64,000 nt of DNA, taken from positions 124,001 to 188,000 of the forward strand of contig NZ_FOJP01000001.1 in assembly GCF_900111835.1 (NCBI RefSeq), written 5' to 3'. Positions 10,078 to 18,590 of the stretch are shown here, one piece after another. Below the pieces are notes generated by a model. It had not been told where the DNA came from, did no database searches, and saw only the letters and a list, made by a program, of their open reading frames with translations. The position numbers and the translations under genes were made by a program. This DNA comes from Metapseudomonas otitidis. Lineage in GTDB: Bacteria > Pseudomonadota > Gammaproteobacteria > Pseudomonadales > Pseudomonadaceae. Every line of letters starts with the position of its first letter. The stretch's first letter is position 1.

Positions 10078-11112
10078 ATGAACACATTGAGCGCTGTTGC
10101 AGGTATTTCGCTGGCCCTGGGCCTGGCGTCGGCCACCCAGGCGGCCGAGCAGTTGAACGTGGTGAGCTGGAGCGGCTACTTCTCGCCGCCGATCCTGGCC
10201 AAGTTCGAGCAGGAGACCGGCATCAAGGTTACCGTGGACTCCTACGACTCCAACGAGACGCTGCTGGCCAAGCTCAAGCAGGGCGGCGCGGGCTACGACG
10301 TGGCCATCCCCTCCCACCAGTTCGTGCCGATCCTGGTGCAGGAGAAGCTGCTGGAACGCTTCGACCCGGCCAGCCAGCCCTACTACGCCAACATCCAGGA
10401 CCAGCTGAAGAAGCCCGCCTGGGACCCGGAAGGCGCCTACGCCGTACCCTTCATCTGGGGCACCACCAGCGTGGTGCTCGATCGCGCCCGCTACGACGGC
10501 CCGGCCGACAGCTACGCCGTGCTGTTCACCCCGCCCGCTGCGCTGCAGGGGCGCATCAACATGTTCGATTCGGCCAGCGAGGTGATCGACACCGCCAGCC
10601 TCTACCTGGGCATCCCGCTGTGCAGCGAGGACCCGAAGGAGATGCAGCAGGTGCTGACGCTGCTGAAGAACCAGAAGCCCTTCGTGAAGACCTACAGCTC
10701 CAAGGCCGGCTCGATCCGCGAGAACCTGGCCTCGGGCGAGGTGGACATGTCGATGTTCTGGGGCGGCTCGTCCATGAGGGCGCGGGAGATGAAGCCGAGC
10801 CTCACCTACCTCTACCCGAAGGAGGGGGTGATGGCCTGGGTGGATAACCTGGTGACCCCTGCCGGGGCGAAGCACCCGGAGAACGCCAAGCGCTTCATCG
10901 CCTTCCTCAGCCAGCCGGAGAACGCGGCGCTGACCCAGAACTTCCTCAAGCACCAGAGCCCGATCAAGGGCGTGGAGCCCTACCTGGACGCCAGCCTCAA
11001 GGATGCGCCGGAGCTGCACATTCCCGAGGGCACCCGCGTGGTGTTCAGCCAGACCTGCGGCGAAGGCGCGATCCGCCTGGCGGACCGCATCTGGACCAGC
11101 CTGATGCGCTGA
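10078..11112 (+). CDS. Periplasmic binding protein, PotD/PotF-like, atypical ligand site
   Basis: Substrate receptor for the adjacent importer, 344 aa with a signal peptide (about 1-22, cut after TQA). It has the family fold markers YDSNETLLAKL and GYDVAIPSHQF. Odd point: the strand-1 motif that is NWSDY in polyamine receptors reads SWSGY here, so the Asp that contacts a ligand amine in PotF-type proteins is Gly. The second aromatic site reads AWVDN, retaining an aromatic and Asp. The ligand may therefore be a mono-amine or an amide rather than a free diamine, which would suit the amidase that follows. Inference from one position; moderate certainty. Confidence 0.88.
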   Translation: MNTLSAVAGISLALGLASATQAAEQLNVVSWSGYFSPPILAKFEQETGIKVTVDSYDSNETLLAKLKQGGAGYDVAIPSHQFVPILVQEKLLERFDPASQPYYANIQDQLKKPAWDPEGAYAVPFIWGTTSVVLDRARYDGPADSYAVLFTPPAALQGRINMFDSASEVIDTASLYLGIPLCSEDPKEMQQVLTLLKNQKPFVKTYSSKAGSIRENLASGEVDMSMFWGGSSMRAREMKPSLTYLYPKEGVMAWVDNLVTPAGAKHPENAKRFIAFLSQPENAALTQNFLKHQSPIKGVEPYLDASLKDAPELHIPEGTRVVFSQTCGEGAIRLADRIWTSLMR

Positions 11113-11244
11113 CCCGACTCACCCGAGGCCTGACGATGCGCGCCTGCCCCGGCAGGCGCAGCGGCATCGCTCGCCTCGGCAACGCGCCCGCACCGCGAGC
11201 GACGCGACCCGAACCCCGATGGAACTGGAAGAAGGCTGCACGCC

Positions 11245-12705
11245 ATGAGCCCGAACACGCTTCACCCCGAACTCGTCCAGCTGCAGGCCCATGAGCTGGC
11301 CGAACGCATCCGCCAGCGCCAAGTGTCCTGCCGCGAGGTGATGCAGGCCTATCTGGCGCAGATCGAGCGCTTCAACCCCGAGGTCAACGCCCTGGTCAGC
11401 CTGCAGCCGGAGGCGCAACTGCTGGCCGAGGCCGACCGGCGCGACGCCGAGCTGGCCCGCGGCGAGTACCGCGGCTGGATGCACGGGCTGCCCCACGCCA
11501 TCAAGGACCTGTCGCTGACCCGGGGCATCCGCACCACCTTTGGTTCGCCGCTGTTCCGCGACCACGTGCCCGAGCGCGACGGCATCATGGTGGAGCGCAT
11601 CCGCGCGGCCGGCGCGATCCTCATCGGCAAGACCAACACCCCCGAATTCGGCCTCGGTTCCCACAGCTACAACCCGGTCTTCGGCGTCACCGGCTGTGCC
11701 TACGACCCTGTTCGCAGCGCCGGGGGCAGCAGCGGCGGCGCGGCGGCGGCACTGGCGCTGCAGATGGTGCCGGTGGCCGACGGCAGCGACATGATGGGGT
11801 CGCTGCGCAACCCGGCGGCGTTCAACAACATCGTCGGCTTCCGCCCGTCCCAGGGACGGGTGCCCTTCGATGACAGCGCCGACCTGTTCGTCGACCAGCT
11901 CGGCTACGAGGGCCCCATGGGCCGCAGCGTGCGGGACGTGGCCTTGCTGCTCTCGGTGCAGGCCGGCTTCGACGCCCGCGCGCCGCTGTCCATCGCCGAA
12001 TCCGGTGCAGCCTTCGCCGGTGCGCTGGAGCGGGACTTCAAGGGCGCGCGCCTGGGCTGGCTCGGTGACCTGGGCGGCTACCTGCCCATGGAGCCCGGCG
12101 TGCTGGCGCTGTGCGGCAGCGCCCTGGCGGACTTCGAGGCACTGGGCTGCCAGGTGGAGGAAGCGGCCCTGGGTTTTGCTCCGGAGCGCCTCTGGGCCTG
12201 CTGGCGAACCCTGCGCCACTGGCTGGTGGCCGGCTCGCTGGCGGCGGCCCATGCCGATCCGGCGCGGCGCGAGCGGCTCAAGCCCGAGGCGGTGTGGGAG
12301 GTGGAGAACGGCCTGCAGCTGTCGGCCATGGAGGTGTACCGCGCGTCCGTCACCCGCAGCGACTGGTACCGCGCCATCAGCCGGCTGTTCGAGCGTTATG
12401 ACTTCCTGCTGCTGCCCAGCGCCCAGGTGTTTCCCTTCGACAAGCACTGGGATTGGCCGAAGGCCATCGCTGGCAGGTCCATGGACACCTACCACCGCTG
12501 GATGGAGGTGGTGATCCCCGGAACCCTGTCCGGCTGCCCGGTGGCCAGCGTGCCGGTGGGGTTCAACGAGATGGGGTTGCCGATGGGGATGCAGGTCATC
12601 GGCCGGCACCAGGCGGATCTGGCGGTGCTGCAACTGGCCCATGCCTACGAGCAGGCGACGCAGTGGTACGCGCGTCGCCCGCCACCCCTGCTGGCGCAGG
12701 GGTGA
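11245..12705 (+). CDS. Amidase (amidase signature family)
   Basis: Hydrolyses a carboxamide to acid plus ammonia/amine; 486 aa, normal for the family, no signal peptide, so cytoplasmic. The Ser-cisSer-Lys triad is visible: Lys in PHAIKDLSL, cis-Ser in AGGSSGGAAAAL and the nucleophile Ser in DGSDMMGSLRNPA, where the usual D-T/I-GGS reads DMMGS. It follows the binding-protein gene after 132 bases on the same strand, so it probably acts on the imported compound. GGAAGAAGG upstream of the ATG is a plausible ribosome-binding site. Substrate unknown. Confidence 0.9.
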   Translation: MSPNTLHPELVQLQAHELAERIRQRQVSCREVMQAYLAQIERFNPEVNALVSLQPEAQLLAEADRRDAELARGEYRGWMHGLPHAIKDLSLTRGIRTTFGSPLFRDHVPERDGIMVERIRAAGAILIGKTNTPEFGLGSHSYNPVFGVTGCAYDPVRSAGGSSGGAAAALALQMVPVADGSDMMGSLRNPAAFNNIVGFRPSQGRVPFDDSADLFVDQLGYEGPMGRSVRDVALLLSVQAGFDARAPLSIAESGAAFAGALERDFKGARLGWLGDLGGYLPMEPGVLALCGSALADFEALGCQVEEAALGFAPERLWACWRTLRHWLVAGSLAAAHADPARRERLKPEAVWEVENGLQLSAMEVYRASVTRSDWYRAISRLFERYDFLLLPSAQVFPFDKHWDWPKAIAGRSMDTYHRWMEVVIPGTLSGCPVASVPVGFNEMGLPMGMQVIGRHQADLAVLQLAHAYEQATQWYARRPPPLLAQG

Positions 12706-12712
12706 TGGGGCT

Positions 12713-12733
12713 GGCCCCGGCGCTGCCGGGGTC
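12713..12733. terminator. Convergent hairpin between amidase and quinone oxidoreductase
   Basis: GGCCCCGGC-GCT-GCCGGGGTC, an 8 of 9 paired stem with one G-T pair between two converging genes. No T run, so moderate support. Confidence 0.4.
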
Positions 12734-12738
12734 AGGGT

Positions 12739-13716
12739 TCAGCGGACGGTGACCACCACCTTGCCCACGGCCTTGCGCTGGCCGAGGGCGTTGATGGCCT
12801 CGGCGGCCCGCTCCAGGGGGAAGGTCTGGGACACCAGCGGCTTGAGCTTGCCTTCGGCATGCCAGGCGAACAGCTGCTGGAAGTTGGCCAGGTTGTCCTG
12901 GGGCTGGCGCTGGGCGAAGGAGCCCCAGAACACGCCGACCACCGCCGCGCCCTTGAGCAGGGCCAGGTTCACCGGCAGCTCAGGGATGCGGCCGCTGGCG
13001 AAGCCGACCACCAGCAGGCGGCCGTTCCAGGCGATGGAGCGGATGGCTTCGTCGAACAGGTCGCCCCCCACCGGGTCGTAGATCACGTCCGCACCCTGGC
13101 CGCCGGTCAGTTCCTTGACCTTCTCCTTCAGGCTGCCGGTGCTGTAGTTGATCAGCAGGTCGGCGCCGGCGGCCTTGGCCACTTCCAGCTTCTCGTCACT
13201 GCTGGCGGCGGCGATGACCCGCGCGCCCATGGCCTTGCCGATCTCCACCGCCGCCAGGCCGACGCCGCCGGAGGCGCCGAGCACCAGCAGGGTTTCCCCC
13301 GGTTGCAGGTTGGCGCGCTGCTTGAGCGCGTGCATGGAGGTGCCGTAGGTCATGCCGAAGGCGGCGGCGGAATTGAAGTCGATGCCCTTGGGGATCGGCA
13401 TCACGTTGTAACCGGGCACGGCCACCTGCTCGGCGAAGCTGCCCCAGCCGGTCAGCGCCATGACCCGGTCGCCGGGCTTGAGGTGGGTGATCTTCTCGCC
13501 GACAGCAGCAACGGTGCCGGCGGCTTCGCCACCCGGGGAGAAGGGGAACGGCGGCTTGAACTGGTACTTGCCTTCGATGATCAGGGTGTCGGGGAAGTTG
13601 ACCCCGGCGGCGTGCACGTCGATCAGCACTTCGTTCTTCTTCGGCTCGGGGCTGGCAACCTCTTCGAGCACCAGGGTCTCGGCGGGGCCGAAGGCCTTGC
13701 ACAGGACGGCTTTCAT
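12739..13716 (-). CDS. NADPH:quinone oxidoreductase-like zinc-independent MDR protein
   Basis: Medium-chain dehydrogenase/reductase of 325 aa related to QorA. Reduces quinones or enoyl substrates with NADPH; cytoplasmic. Visible: N-terminal MKAVLCKAFGPAETL, the NFPDTLIIEGKYQ segment, PFSPGGEAAGTV, the Rossmann motif LGASGGVGLAAVEIGKAMG, and AAASSDEKLEVAKAAGAD. There is no zinc-ligand set. The start at 13716 is chosen as the family N-terminus; an upstream in-frame ATG would add 39 unrelated residues. Physiological substrate unknown. Confidence 0.9.
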   Translation of the reverse strand: MKAVLCKAFGPAETLVLEEVASPEPKKNEVLIDVHAAGVNFPDTLIIEGKYQFKPPFPFSPGGEAAGTVAAVGEKITHLKPGDRVMALTGWGSFAEQVAVPGYNVMPIPKGIDFNSAAAFGMTYGTSMHALKQRANLQPGETLLVLGASGGVGLAAVEIGKAMGARVIAAASSDEKLEVAKAAGADLLINYSTGSLKEKVKELTGGQGADVIYDPVGGDLFDEAIRSIAWNGRLLVVGFASGRIPELPVNLALLKGAAVVGVFWGSFAQRQPQDNLANFQQLFAWHAEGKLKPLVSQTFPLERAAEAINALGQRKAVGKVVVTVR

Positions 13717-13897
13717 GGGGGATTCGATCCTCGTTGGCGACCGGCCCGGCGCCGGCCCTGTGGTCAGGCAGTGTAGGCGGGGGGCAGGGTCGGTCAACGA
13801 GCATGGCCGGTCCTGATAGGGCTGCATAAGCATCGGGCTTGGGCTCGCCCCGGGCTGTGGCTATGCTAGCGGGCACGCCCCATCAGGAATCCCTCCC

Positions 13898-14314
13898 GTG
13901 AAGACCACTCTCGCTCTGCTGCTGGCCCTGCTGATCCCCTTCTCCGCCTTCGCCTCGGAATCCAAGGAGGAGCCCAAGGAAGGTGAGGCGCCCAAGGTGC
14001 TTTATCTCGACCTGGTGCCTGCGCTGGTGGGCAATTACGGCGCCGGCCCGAAGCTGAAGTACTTCAAGGCCGACATTTCCCTGCGGGTCACCGGGGAGGA
14101 CGCGAAGAAGTCGGTGGAGTACCACGAGCCGCTGATCCGCAACCAACTGGTGATGCTGTTCGCCCAGCAGACCGACGAGTCGCTCAGCTCGGTGGAGGGC
14201 AAGGAAGCACTGCGCCAGGAAGCGCTCAAACAGGTGCAGCAGGCGCTCAACCAGGAAGAAGGCAAGCCGCTGGTCGAGGACCTGTTGTTCAACAACCTGA
14301 TCGTGCAGCCCTGA
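13898..14314 (+). CDS. FliL-like secreted protein outside a flagellar locus
   Basis: 138 aa with a Sec signal peptide (about 1-20, cut after AFA). A mature, charged segment follows, then a FliL-type domain (VLYLDLVPALVGNYG to the C-terminal LVEDLLFNNLIVQP). FliL proper is an inner-membrane flagellar stator-associated protein; here the N-terminal segment looks cleavable and there are no flagellar neighbours. P. aeruginosa has a similar gene in the same neighbourhood. The role is unknown; a periplasmic paralogue of FliL is the conservative statement. Confidence 0.75.
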   Translation: MKTTLALLLALLIPFSAFASESKEEPKEGEAPKVLYLDLVPALVGNYGAGPKLKYFKADISLRVTGEDAKKSVEYHEPLIRNQLVMLFAQQTDESLSSVEGKEALRQEALKQVQQALNQEEGKPLVEDLLFNNLIVQP

Positions 14315-14322
14315 CGGGCTGC
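14305..14322. terminator. Bidirectional terminator between FliL-like and EVE genes
   Basis: GCAGCCC-TGAC-GGGCTGC, a 7 bp stem followed by GGTTT. The loop holds the stop codon of the FliL-like gene. The two genes converge here. Confidence 0.6.
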
Positions 14323-14326
14323 GGTT

Positions 14327-14776
<450 letters not shown>

Positions 14777-14985
14777 GAACTTTGCTCCTGAAAAGTGGTC
14801 CTTGCGCCAACGGAAAGAAATGTAACGATTAGCCGACAATCGGTTGGCGTCATAATTGCGCGTTATCACGGCTTGCCTGAAAATGCCGCACTTCGAGCCG
14901 GACGTTGCCGCACAGCCCACTCAAAAAACCAGAAAATCGCCGCAAGTCATCGCGGGCACCATGCCTTGAAGGGGGAGGCATTTCG

Positions 14986-15129
14986 ATGAAGCGTAAACCC
15001 GATCTTCTCTGGGTACTGGTCATCATCTTCGGGCTGGGCGTGGTCACCACGGGCTACACCCAGAGCCTCTGGGAGCAGCGTCAGGGCAGCGCTCCCGCTG
15101 GCGTGATCACCCAGCAGCAACAGCCCTGA
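14986..15129 (+). CDS. Small single-pass membrane protein
   Basis: 47 aa. A basic N-terminus (MKRKPD), one hydrophobic helix (LLWVLVIIFGLGVVTTGY, about residues 7-24) and a Gln-rich tail ending QQQQP. A very strong ribosome-binding site (GGGGGAGG, 14971-14978) decides this start over the upstream in-frame ATG at 14905. Located between the EVE gene and ygfA; similar tiny ORFs occur in this position in Pseudomonas as far as I recall. Function unknown. Confidence 0.7.
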   Translation: MKRKPDLLWVLVIIFGLGVVTTGYTQSLWEQRQGSAPAGVITQQQQP

Positions 15130-15135
15130 TCCCCC

Positions 15136-15154
15136 GGGCGCCTTTCCGGCGCCC
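15136..15154. terminator. Convergent hairpin between small membrane gene and ygfA
   Basis: GGGCGCC-TTTCC-GGCGCCC: 7 bp perfect stem, abutting the ygfA stop codon. Likely terminator for one or both genes. Confidence 0.55.
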
Positions 15155-15754
15155 TCAGCGGTACCAGCCGCCGTCCGTCACCGTGCCCTGGAGGCGGACG
15201 TCCCAGCTCGCCAGCGGCAGCCGATCCACCTTCTGGCATTCATGGGCCAGGCCCAATAACGTCGGTTTCTGCCCGTGCTTGCGGCGTGACCGGTAGGCCA
15301 GGCTGCGGTCGTAGAAGCCGCCGCCCATGCCCAGACGGCCGCCCTCCTCGTCGAATCCCACCAGCGGCATCAGCACCAGGTCCAGCGTCCACACCGGCCG
15401 CTGCCGCGCCGTATTGGTGCGCGGCTCTTCGATGCGGAAGCGGTTGCGCACCAGGCGCTCGCTGGGCATCAGGCGCTGGAAGGCCATGCGCGTGCGCGGC
15501 CAGGCATTGAGCACCGGCAGGTAGGTGGCCTTGCCCCGTCGCTGGGCCTCGCGCAGCAGCGGTCGTGGGTCGATCTCGCCGTCGTTGGGCAGGTACAGCG
15601 CCAGATGGCGGGCACGGCGGAACAGCGGGTGCTGTGCGAGCTGACGGTACAGCGCACGGGCGGCTTTCTTCTGCTGGAGGGGGGAGAGCTGGCGGCGTTG
15701 TTGCCTGAGGAGGCGCCGCAGGGCCGGGCGGGAGAGGGTGCCGGCAGTGATCAT
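15155..15754 (-). CDS. ygfA: 5-formyltetrahydrofolate cyclo-ligase
   Basis: Converts 5-formyl-THF to 5,10-methenyl-THF with ATP; cytoplasmic one-carbon metabolism. 199 aa. Visible: N-terminal basic helix RPALRRLLRQQRRQLS, YLPNDGEIDP, and the nucleotide/metal motif FDEEGGRLGMGGGFYDRSL near residue 135, the family signature. It lies directly downstream of 6S RNA on the same strand, the conserved ssrS-ygfA arrangement in gammaproteobacteria, so it is probably co-transcribed with the RNA in part. Confidence 0.93.
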   Translation of the reverse strand: MITAGTLSRPALRRLLRQQRRQLSPLQQKKAARALYRQLAQHPLFRRARHLALYLPNDGEIDPRPLLREAQRRGKATYLPVLNAWPRTRMAFQRLMPSERLVRNRFRIEEPRTNTARQRPVWTLDLVLMPLVGFDEEGGRLGMGGGFYDRSLAYRSRRKHGQKPTLLGLAHECQKVDRLPLASWDVRLQGTVTDGGWYR

Positions 15755-15762
15755 GAAAATAT

Positions 15763-15941
15763 GACTCCCCGGTTATGCCGCTGTCGGGTTAGCCCTTGAA
15801 CCCGAAAGTTCAAGGTGGAGGTTGCAGGAGGCGTTAAGGCTTTCCGTCAGGCGGACATGCACACCGGCCCCACTTACAACCCCCGTGGTTGTGCGTATCG
15901 GCTCAGGGACATCACCGACTGGCAAACAAACCAGGGAGCTG
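15763..15941 (-). ncRNA. ssrS: 6S RNA
   Basis: Sequesters the sigma-70 RNA polymerase holoenzyme in stationary phase by mimicking an open promoter. Read on the minus strand, the locus contains GTCCCTGAGCCGATA and, later, CCTTGAACTTTCGGGTTCAAGG, both very close to E. coli 6S. The two ends pair: CTCCCTGGTT near 15939-15930 with AACCGGGGAG near 15774-15765, closing the terminal stem with a single G-U pair. The length of about 179 nt is typical. It sits between zapA and ygfA, its conserved place. The ends are estimated from pairing. Confidence 0.92.
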
Positions 15942-15947
15942 GCGGCG

Positions 15948-15953
15948 AGTATA
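15948..15953 (-). promoter_or_regulatory. -10 element of the 6S RNA promoter
   Basis: TATACT on the minus strand, about 7 bases upstream of the inferred 5' end of 6S RNA. Its position relative to the closing stem supports it. The -35 is unclear. Confidence 0.6.
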
Positions 15954-15974
15954 CCCCAAGAAAGGTCGGTGGCG

Positions 15975-16289
15975 TCAGGCCCCGGGTGCATCCTGATCGG
16001 TGGCCAGGGCGTGGTCGACCCGTTCCAGCAGGTCGCGCACCCGTTCGCGGGTGGACGTGGCCTCCTGGTCGAGGCGCTGCTGCTTGTGCAGGAGCTCGTG
16101 GGTGATGTTGAGCGCCGCCATCACGGCGACGCGATCGGCGCCGATCACCTTGCCGCTGTTGCGGATCTCGCGCATCTTGCCGTCCAGGTAGCGGGCAGCG
16201 CTTTCCAGGTTGGCGCGCTCGTCCGAGGGACATGCAATGCAGTAATCCTTGTCGAGGATGTGGACGGTGACGGTATTGGACTGGGTCAT
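15975..16289 (-). CDS. zapA: Cell division protein ZapA
   Basis: Cytoplasmic protein that bundles FtsZ filaments at the Z-ring. 104 aa. The N-terminal globular part reads VTVHILDKDYCIACPSDE, the central segment LESAARYLDGKMREIR, and a C-terminal coiled coil follows (about residues 60-95). The start at 16289 is selected because the protein then begins at the family N-terminus and overlaps the upstream coiled-coil gene by 4 bases (ATGA). The 6S RNA gene follows. Confidence 0.92.
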   Translation of the reverse strand: MTQSNTVTVHILDKDYCIACPSDERANLESAARYLDGKMREIRNSGKVIGADRVAVMAALNITHELLHKQQRLDQEATSTRERVRDLLERVDHALATDQDAPGA

Positions 16290-16495
16290 GAATCCTGCTC
16301 CAGGGCTTTCAGGCGCGAAATCATCGCTTCGACCTTCTGCCGGGCCAGTTCGTTCTTTTCGATCAGATGAGCGCGTTCTTCTTTCCACATCCTCTCGTTC
16401 GCGAGCAGTTGCCGGTTGTGCGCCTTGAGCTGCTCCACGCGCTGGATCAGGTGTTCCAGGCGGGTGGCGAGTGCTTTCAGGTCGGCATCTTCCAT
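16286..16495 (-). CDS. ZapB-like small coiled-coil protein (TIGR02449 type)
   Basis: 69 aa, almost wholly heptad-patterned: LKALATRLEHLIQRVEQLK then NELARQKVEAMISRLKALE. Small coiled-coil proteins encoded immediately before zapA in Pseudomonas are annotated as TIGR02449 or ZapB-like and may stabilise the Z-ring with ZapA. Translationally coupled to zapA by an ATGA overlap, supporting a shared role. Function inferred from context. Confidence 0.82.
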   Translation of the reverse strand: MEDADLKALATRLEHLIQRVEQLKAHNRQLLANERMWKEERAHLIEKNELARQKVEAMISRLKALEQDS

Positions 16496-16653
16496 GGGCT
16501 TTCTACTCGGCGATGAGTGGACAGGGACTATACAGGACCGGCCCGATCCAGGGACAAACCCCGCGGCGACGTCGCATGGTCTTGGCGCGCGTGCCGATGC
16601 TAGGATACGAGGCCGTCATTCTAGTGATTGCGCCCCCCGGCGCCTAGCCACCC

Positions 16654-17208
16654 ATGCCCAGCCCGAACTCCCCGTATTCCGCATTCGCCGCGCTGCTCGC
16701 CAGCACCGGCCAGCCCGTTTCCCCTGCCGAACTCCACGGCCTGCTCCTGGGGCGCAGTTGCGCCGGAGCCGGCTTCGAGCCCGAGCCCTGGCTGGAGGAT
16801 GCTGCCGAACTGCTCGGCGCCTCGCCCGAGGACAACCTGCGCCAGGCCCTGATCGGCCTGCAGGAGATGGTCAAGGGCGAACTCACCGGCGGCGAGATGG
16901 CCGTCGTGCTGTTGCTGCCCGACGACGAAACGCCCCTGTCCGAACGCGCTGCGGCCCTGGGCCAGTGGTGCCAGGGATTCCTCGGCGGCTTCGGCCTCAC
17001 CGCGCGTGAAGGTGCGCTGTCAGGCGAAGCGGTCGAAGTCCTACAGGACCTTGCTTCCATCGCCCAGGTGCAGAGCGCCCTGGAAGATTCCGAGGACGGT
17101 GAGACCGACTACATGGAAGTGATGGAGTACCTGCGCGTCGCCCCCCTGTTGCTGTTCAGCGAATGCAACCGGGGCGCCGCACCGGCGCCGAAGACCTACC
17201 TGCACTGA
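16654..17208 (+). CDS. ygfB: UPF0149 family protein YgfB
   Basis: 184 aa. UPF0149 proteins are small helical cytoplasmic proteins; the P. aeruginosa member influences beta-lactam resistance by repressing ampDh3 expression, as I recall. Visible family features: [13 protein letters not shown] near residue 25, [11 protein letters not shown] near 108, and [17 protein letters not shown] near 155. First gene of the pepP-ubiH-ubiI direction, divergent from the zap genes. A hairpin separates it from pepP. Confidence 0.88.
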   Translation: MPSPNSPYSAFAALLASTGQPVSPAELHGLLLGRSCAGAGFEPEPWLEDAAELLGASPEDNLRQALIGLQEMVKGELTGGEMAVVLLLPDDETPLSERAAALGQWCQGFLGGFGLTAREGALSGEAVEVLQDLASIAQVQSALEDSEDGETDYMEVMEYLRVAPLLLFSECNRGAAPAPKTYLH

Positions 17209-17218
17209 CCCGCGTCAC

Positions 17219-17237
17219 GGGTGCCATCCCGGCACCC
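17219..17237 (+). terminator. Hairpin between ygfB and pepP
   Basis: GGGTGCC-ATCCC-GGCACCC: 7 bp perfect stem, 5-base loop, 17 bases before the pepP start. No T run. It could attenuate read-through or protect the upstream mRNA end. Confidence 0.4.
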
Positions 17238-17254
17238 TCGATCAAGGAGCGCGC

Positions 17255-18589
17255 ATGACCCGTATCCCGAAGTCCGAATTCGCCCGTCGCCGCAAGGCGC
17301 TGATGGAGCAGATGGTGCCCAACAGCATCGCCATCCTGCCCGCCGCGCCGGTCTACATCCGCAACCGCGACGTCGAGCACGTCTACCGCCAGGACAGTGA
17401 CTTCCAGTACCTCAGCGGTTTCCCCGAGCCGGAAGCGGTGATGGTGCTGATCCCCGGACGGGAACACGGCGAGTACGTGCTCTTCTGCCGCGAGCGTGAC
17501 CCCGAGCGTGAACTGTGGGACGGCCTGCGTGCCGGCCAGGACGGCGCCACCCGCGACTACGGCGCGGACGACGCCTTCCCCATCGGCGACATCGACGACA
17601 TCCTCCCCGGCCTGATCGAAGGCCGCTCGCGGGTCTACTACTCCATCGGCACCAACCCCGAGTTCGACCACCACCTCATGGAGTGGGTCAACGTGATCCG
17701 CTCCAAGGCCCGCCAGGGCGCCCAGCCGCCGAACGAGTTCGTCGCCCTGGACCACCTGCTGCACGACATGCGCCTGTACAAGTCCGCCGCCGAGATCAAG
17801 GTCATGCGCGAGGCCGGCGAAGTCTCCGCCCGTGCCCATGTCCGCGCCATGCAGGCCGCCCGCGCCGGTCTCTACGAATACAGCCTGGAAGCCGAGCTGG
17901 AATACGAGTTCCGCAAGGGCGGCGCGAAGATGCCCGCCTACGGCTCCATCGTCGCCGCCGGCAAGAACGCCTGCATCCTGCACTACCGCGAGAACGACGC
18001 CCTCCTCAAGGACGGCGACCTGGTCCTGATCGACGCCGCCTGCGAGCTGGATTGCTACGCCAGCGACATCACCCGCACCTTCCCCGTCAGCGGCCGCTTC
18101 AGCCCCGAGCAGAAGGCCATCTACGAGCTGGTGCTGGCCGCCCAGGAGGCTGCCTTCCTTGAGATCGCCCCCGGCAAGCACTGGAACGAAGCCCACGAAG
18201 CCACCGTGCGGGTCATCACCGCCGGCCTGGTGGAACTGGGGCTGCTGCAGGGCGAGGTGGACGAACTGATCGCCCGCGAAGCCTACAAGCCCTTCTACAT
18301 GCACCGCGCCGGCCACTGGCTGGGCATGGACGTGCACGACGTCGGCGAATACAAGGTCGGCGGTGAGTGGCGCGTCCTCGAGCCCGGCATGGCGATGACC
18401 GTCGAGCCCGGTATCTACATCGGCGTCGACAACCAGGACGTGCCGAAGAAGTGGCGCGGCATCGGCGTGCGCATCGAAGACGATGTCGTGGTCACCCGGA
18501 AAGGCTGCGAGATCCTCACCGGCGGCGTACCCAAGACCGTCGCCGAGATCGAAGCCCTGATGGCCGCCGCCCGCAGCGAGGCCGCCTGA
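17255..18589 (+). CDS. pepP: Xaa-Pro aminopeptidase (aminopeptidase P)
   Basis: Releases the N-terminal residue from peptides with proline in position 2; dimanganese M24 peptidase, cytoplasmic. 444 aa. N-terminal domain with HVYRQDSDFQYLSGF; C-terminal pita-bread domain with metal ligands in VLIDAACELDCYASDITRTF (two Asp), HRAGHWLGMDVHD (His), VEPGIYIG (Glu) and GVRIEDDVVV (Glu). AAGGAG precedes the ATG. Only one base separates its stop from ubiH, so the two are certainly one transcript. Confidence 0.95.
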   Translation: MTRIPKSEFARRRKALMEQMVPNSIAILPAAPVYIRNRDVEHVYRQDSDFQYLSGFPEPEAVMVLIPGREHGEYVLFCRERDPERELWDGLRAGQDGATRDYGADDAFPIGDIDDILPGLIEGRSRVYYSIGTNPEFDHHLMEWVNVIRSKARQGAQPPNEFVALDHLLHDMRLYKSAAEIKVMREAGEVSARAHVRAMQAARAGLYEYSLEAELEYEFRKGGAKMPAYGSIVAAGKNACILHYRENDALLKDGDLVLIDAACELDCYASDITRTFPVSGRFSPEQKAIYELVLAAQEAAFLEIAPGKHWNEAHEATVRVITAGLVELGLLQGEVDELIAREAYKPFYMHRAGHWLGMDVHDVGEYKVGGEWRVLEPGMAMTVEPGIYIGVDNQDVPKKWRGIGVRIEDDVVVTRKGCEILTGGVPKTVAEIEALMAAARSEAA

Positions 18590-18590
18590 C

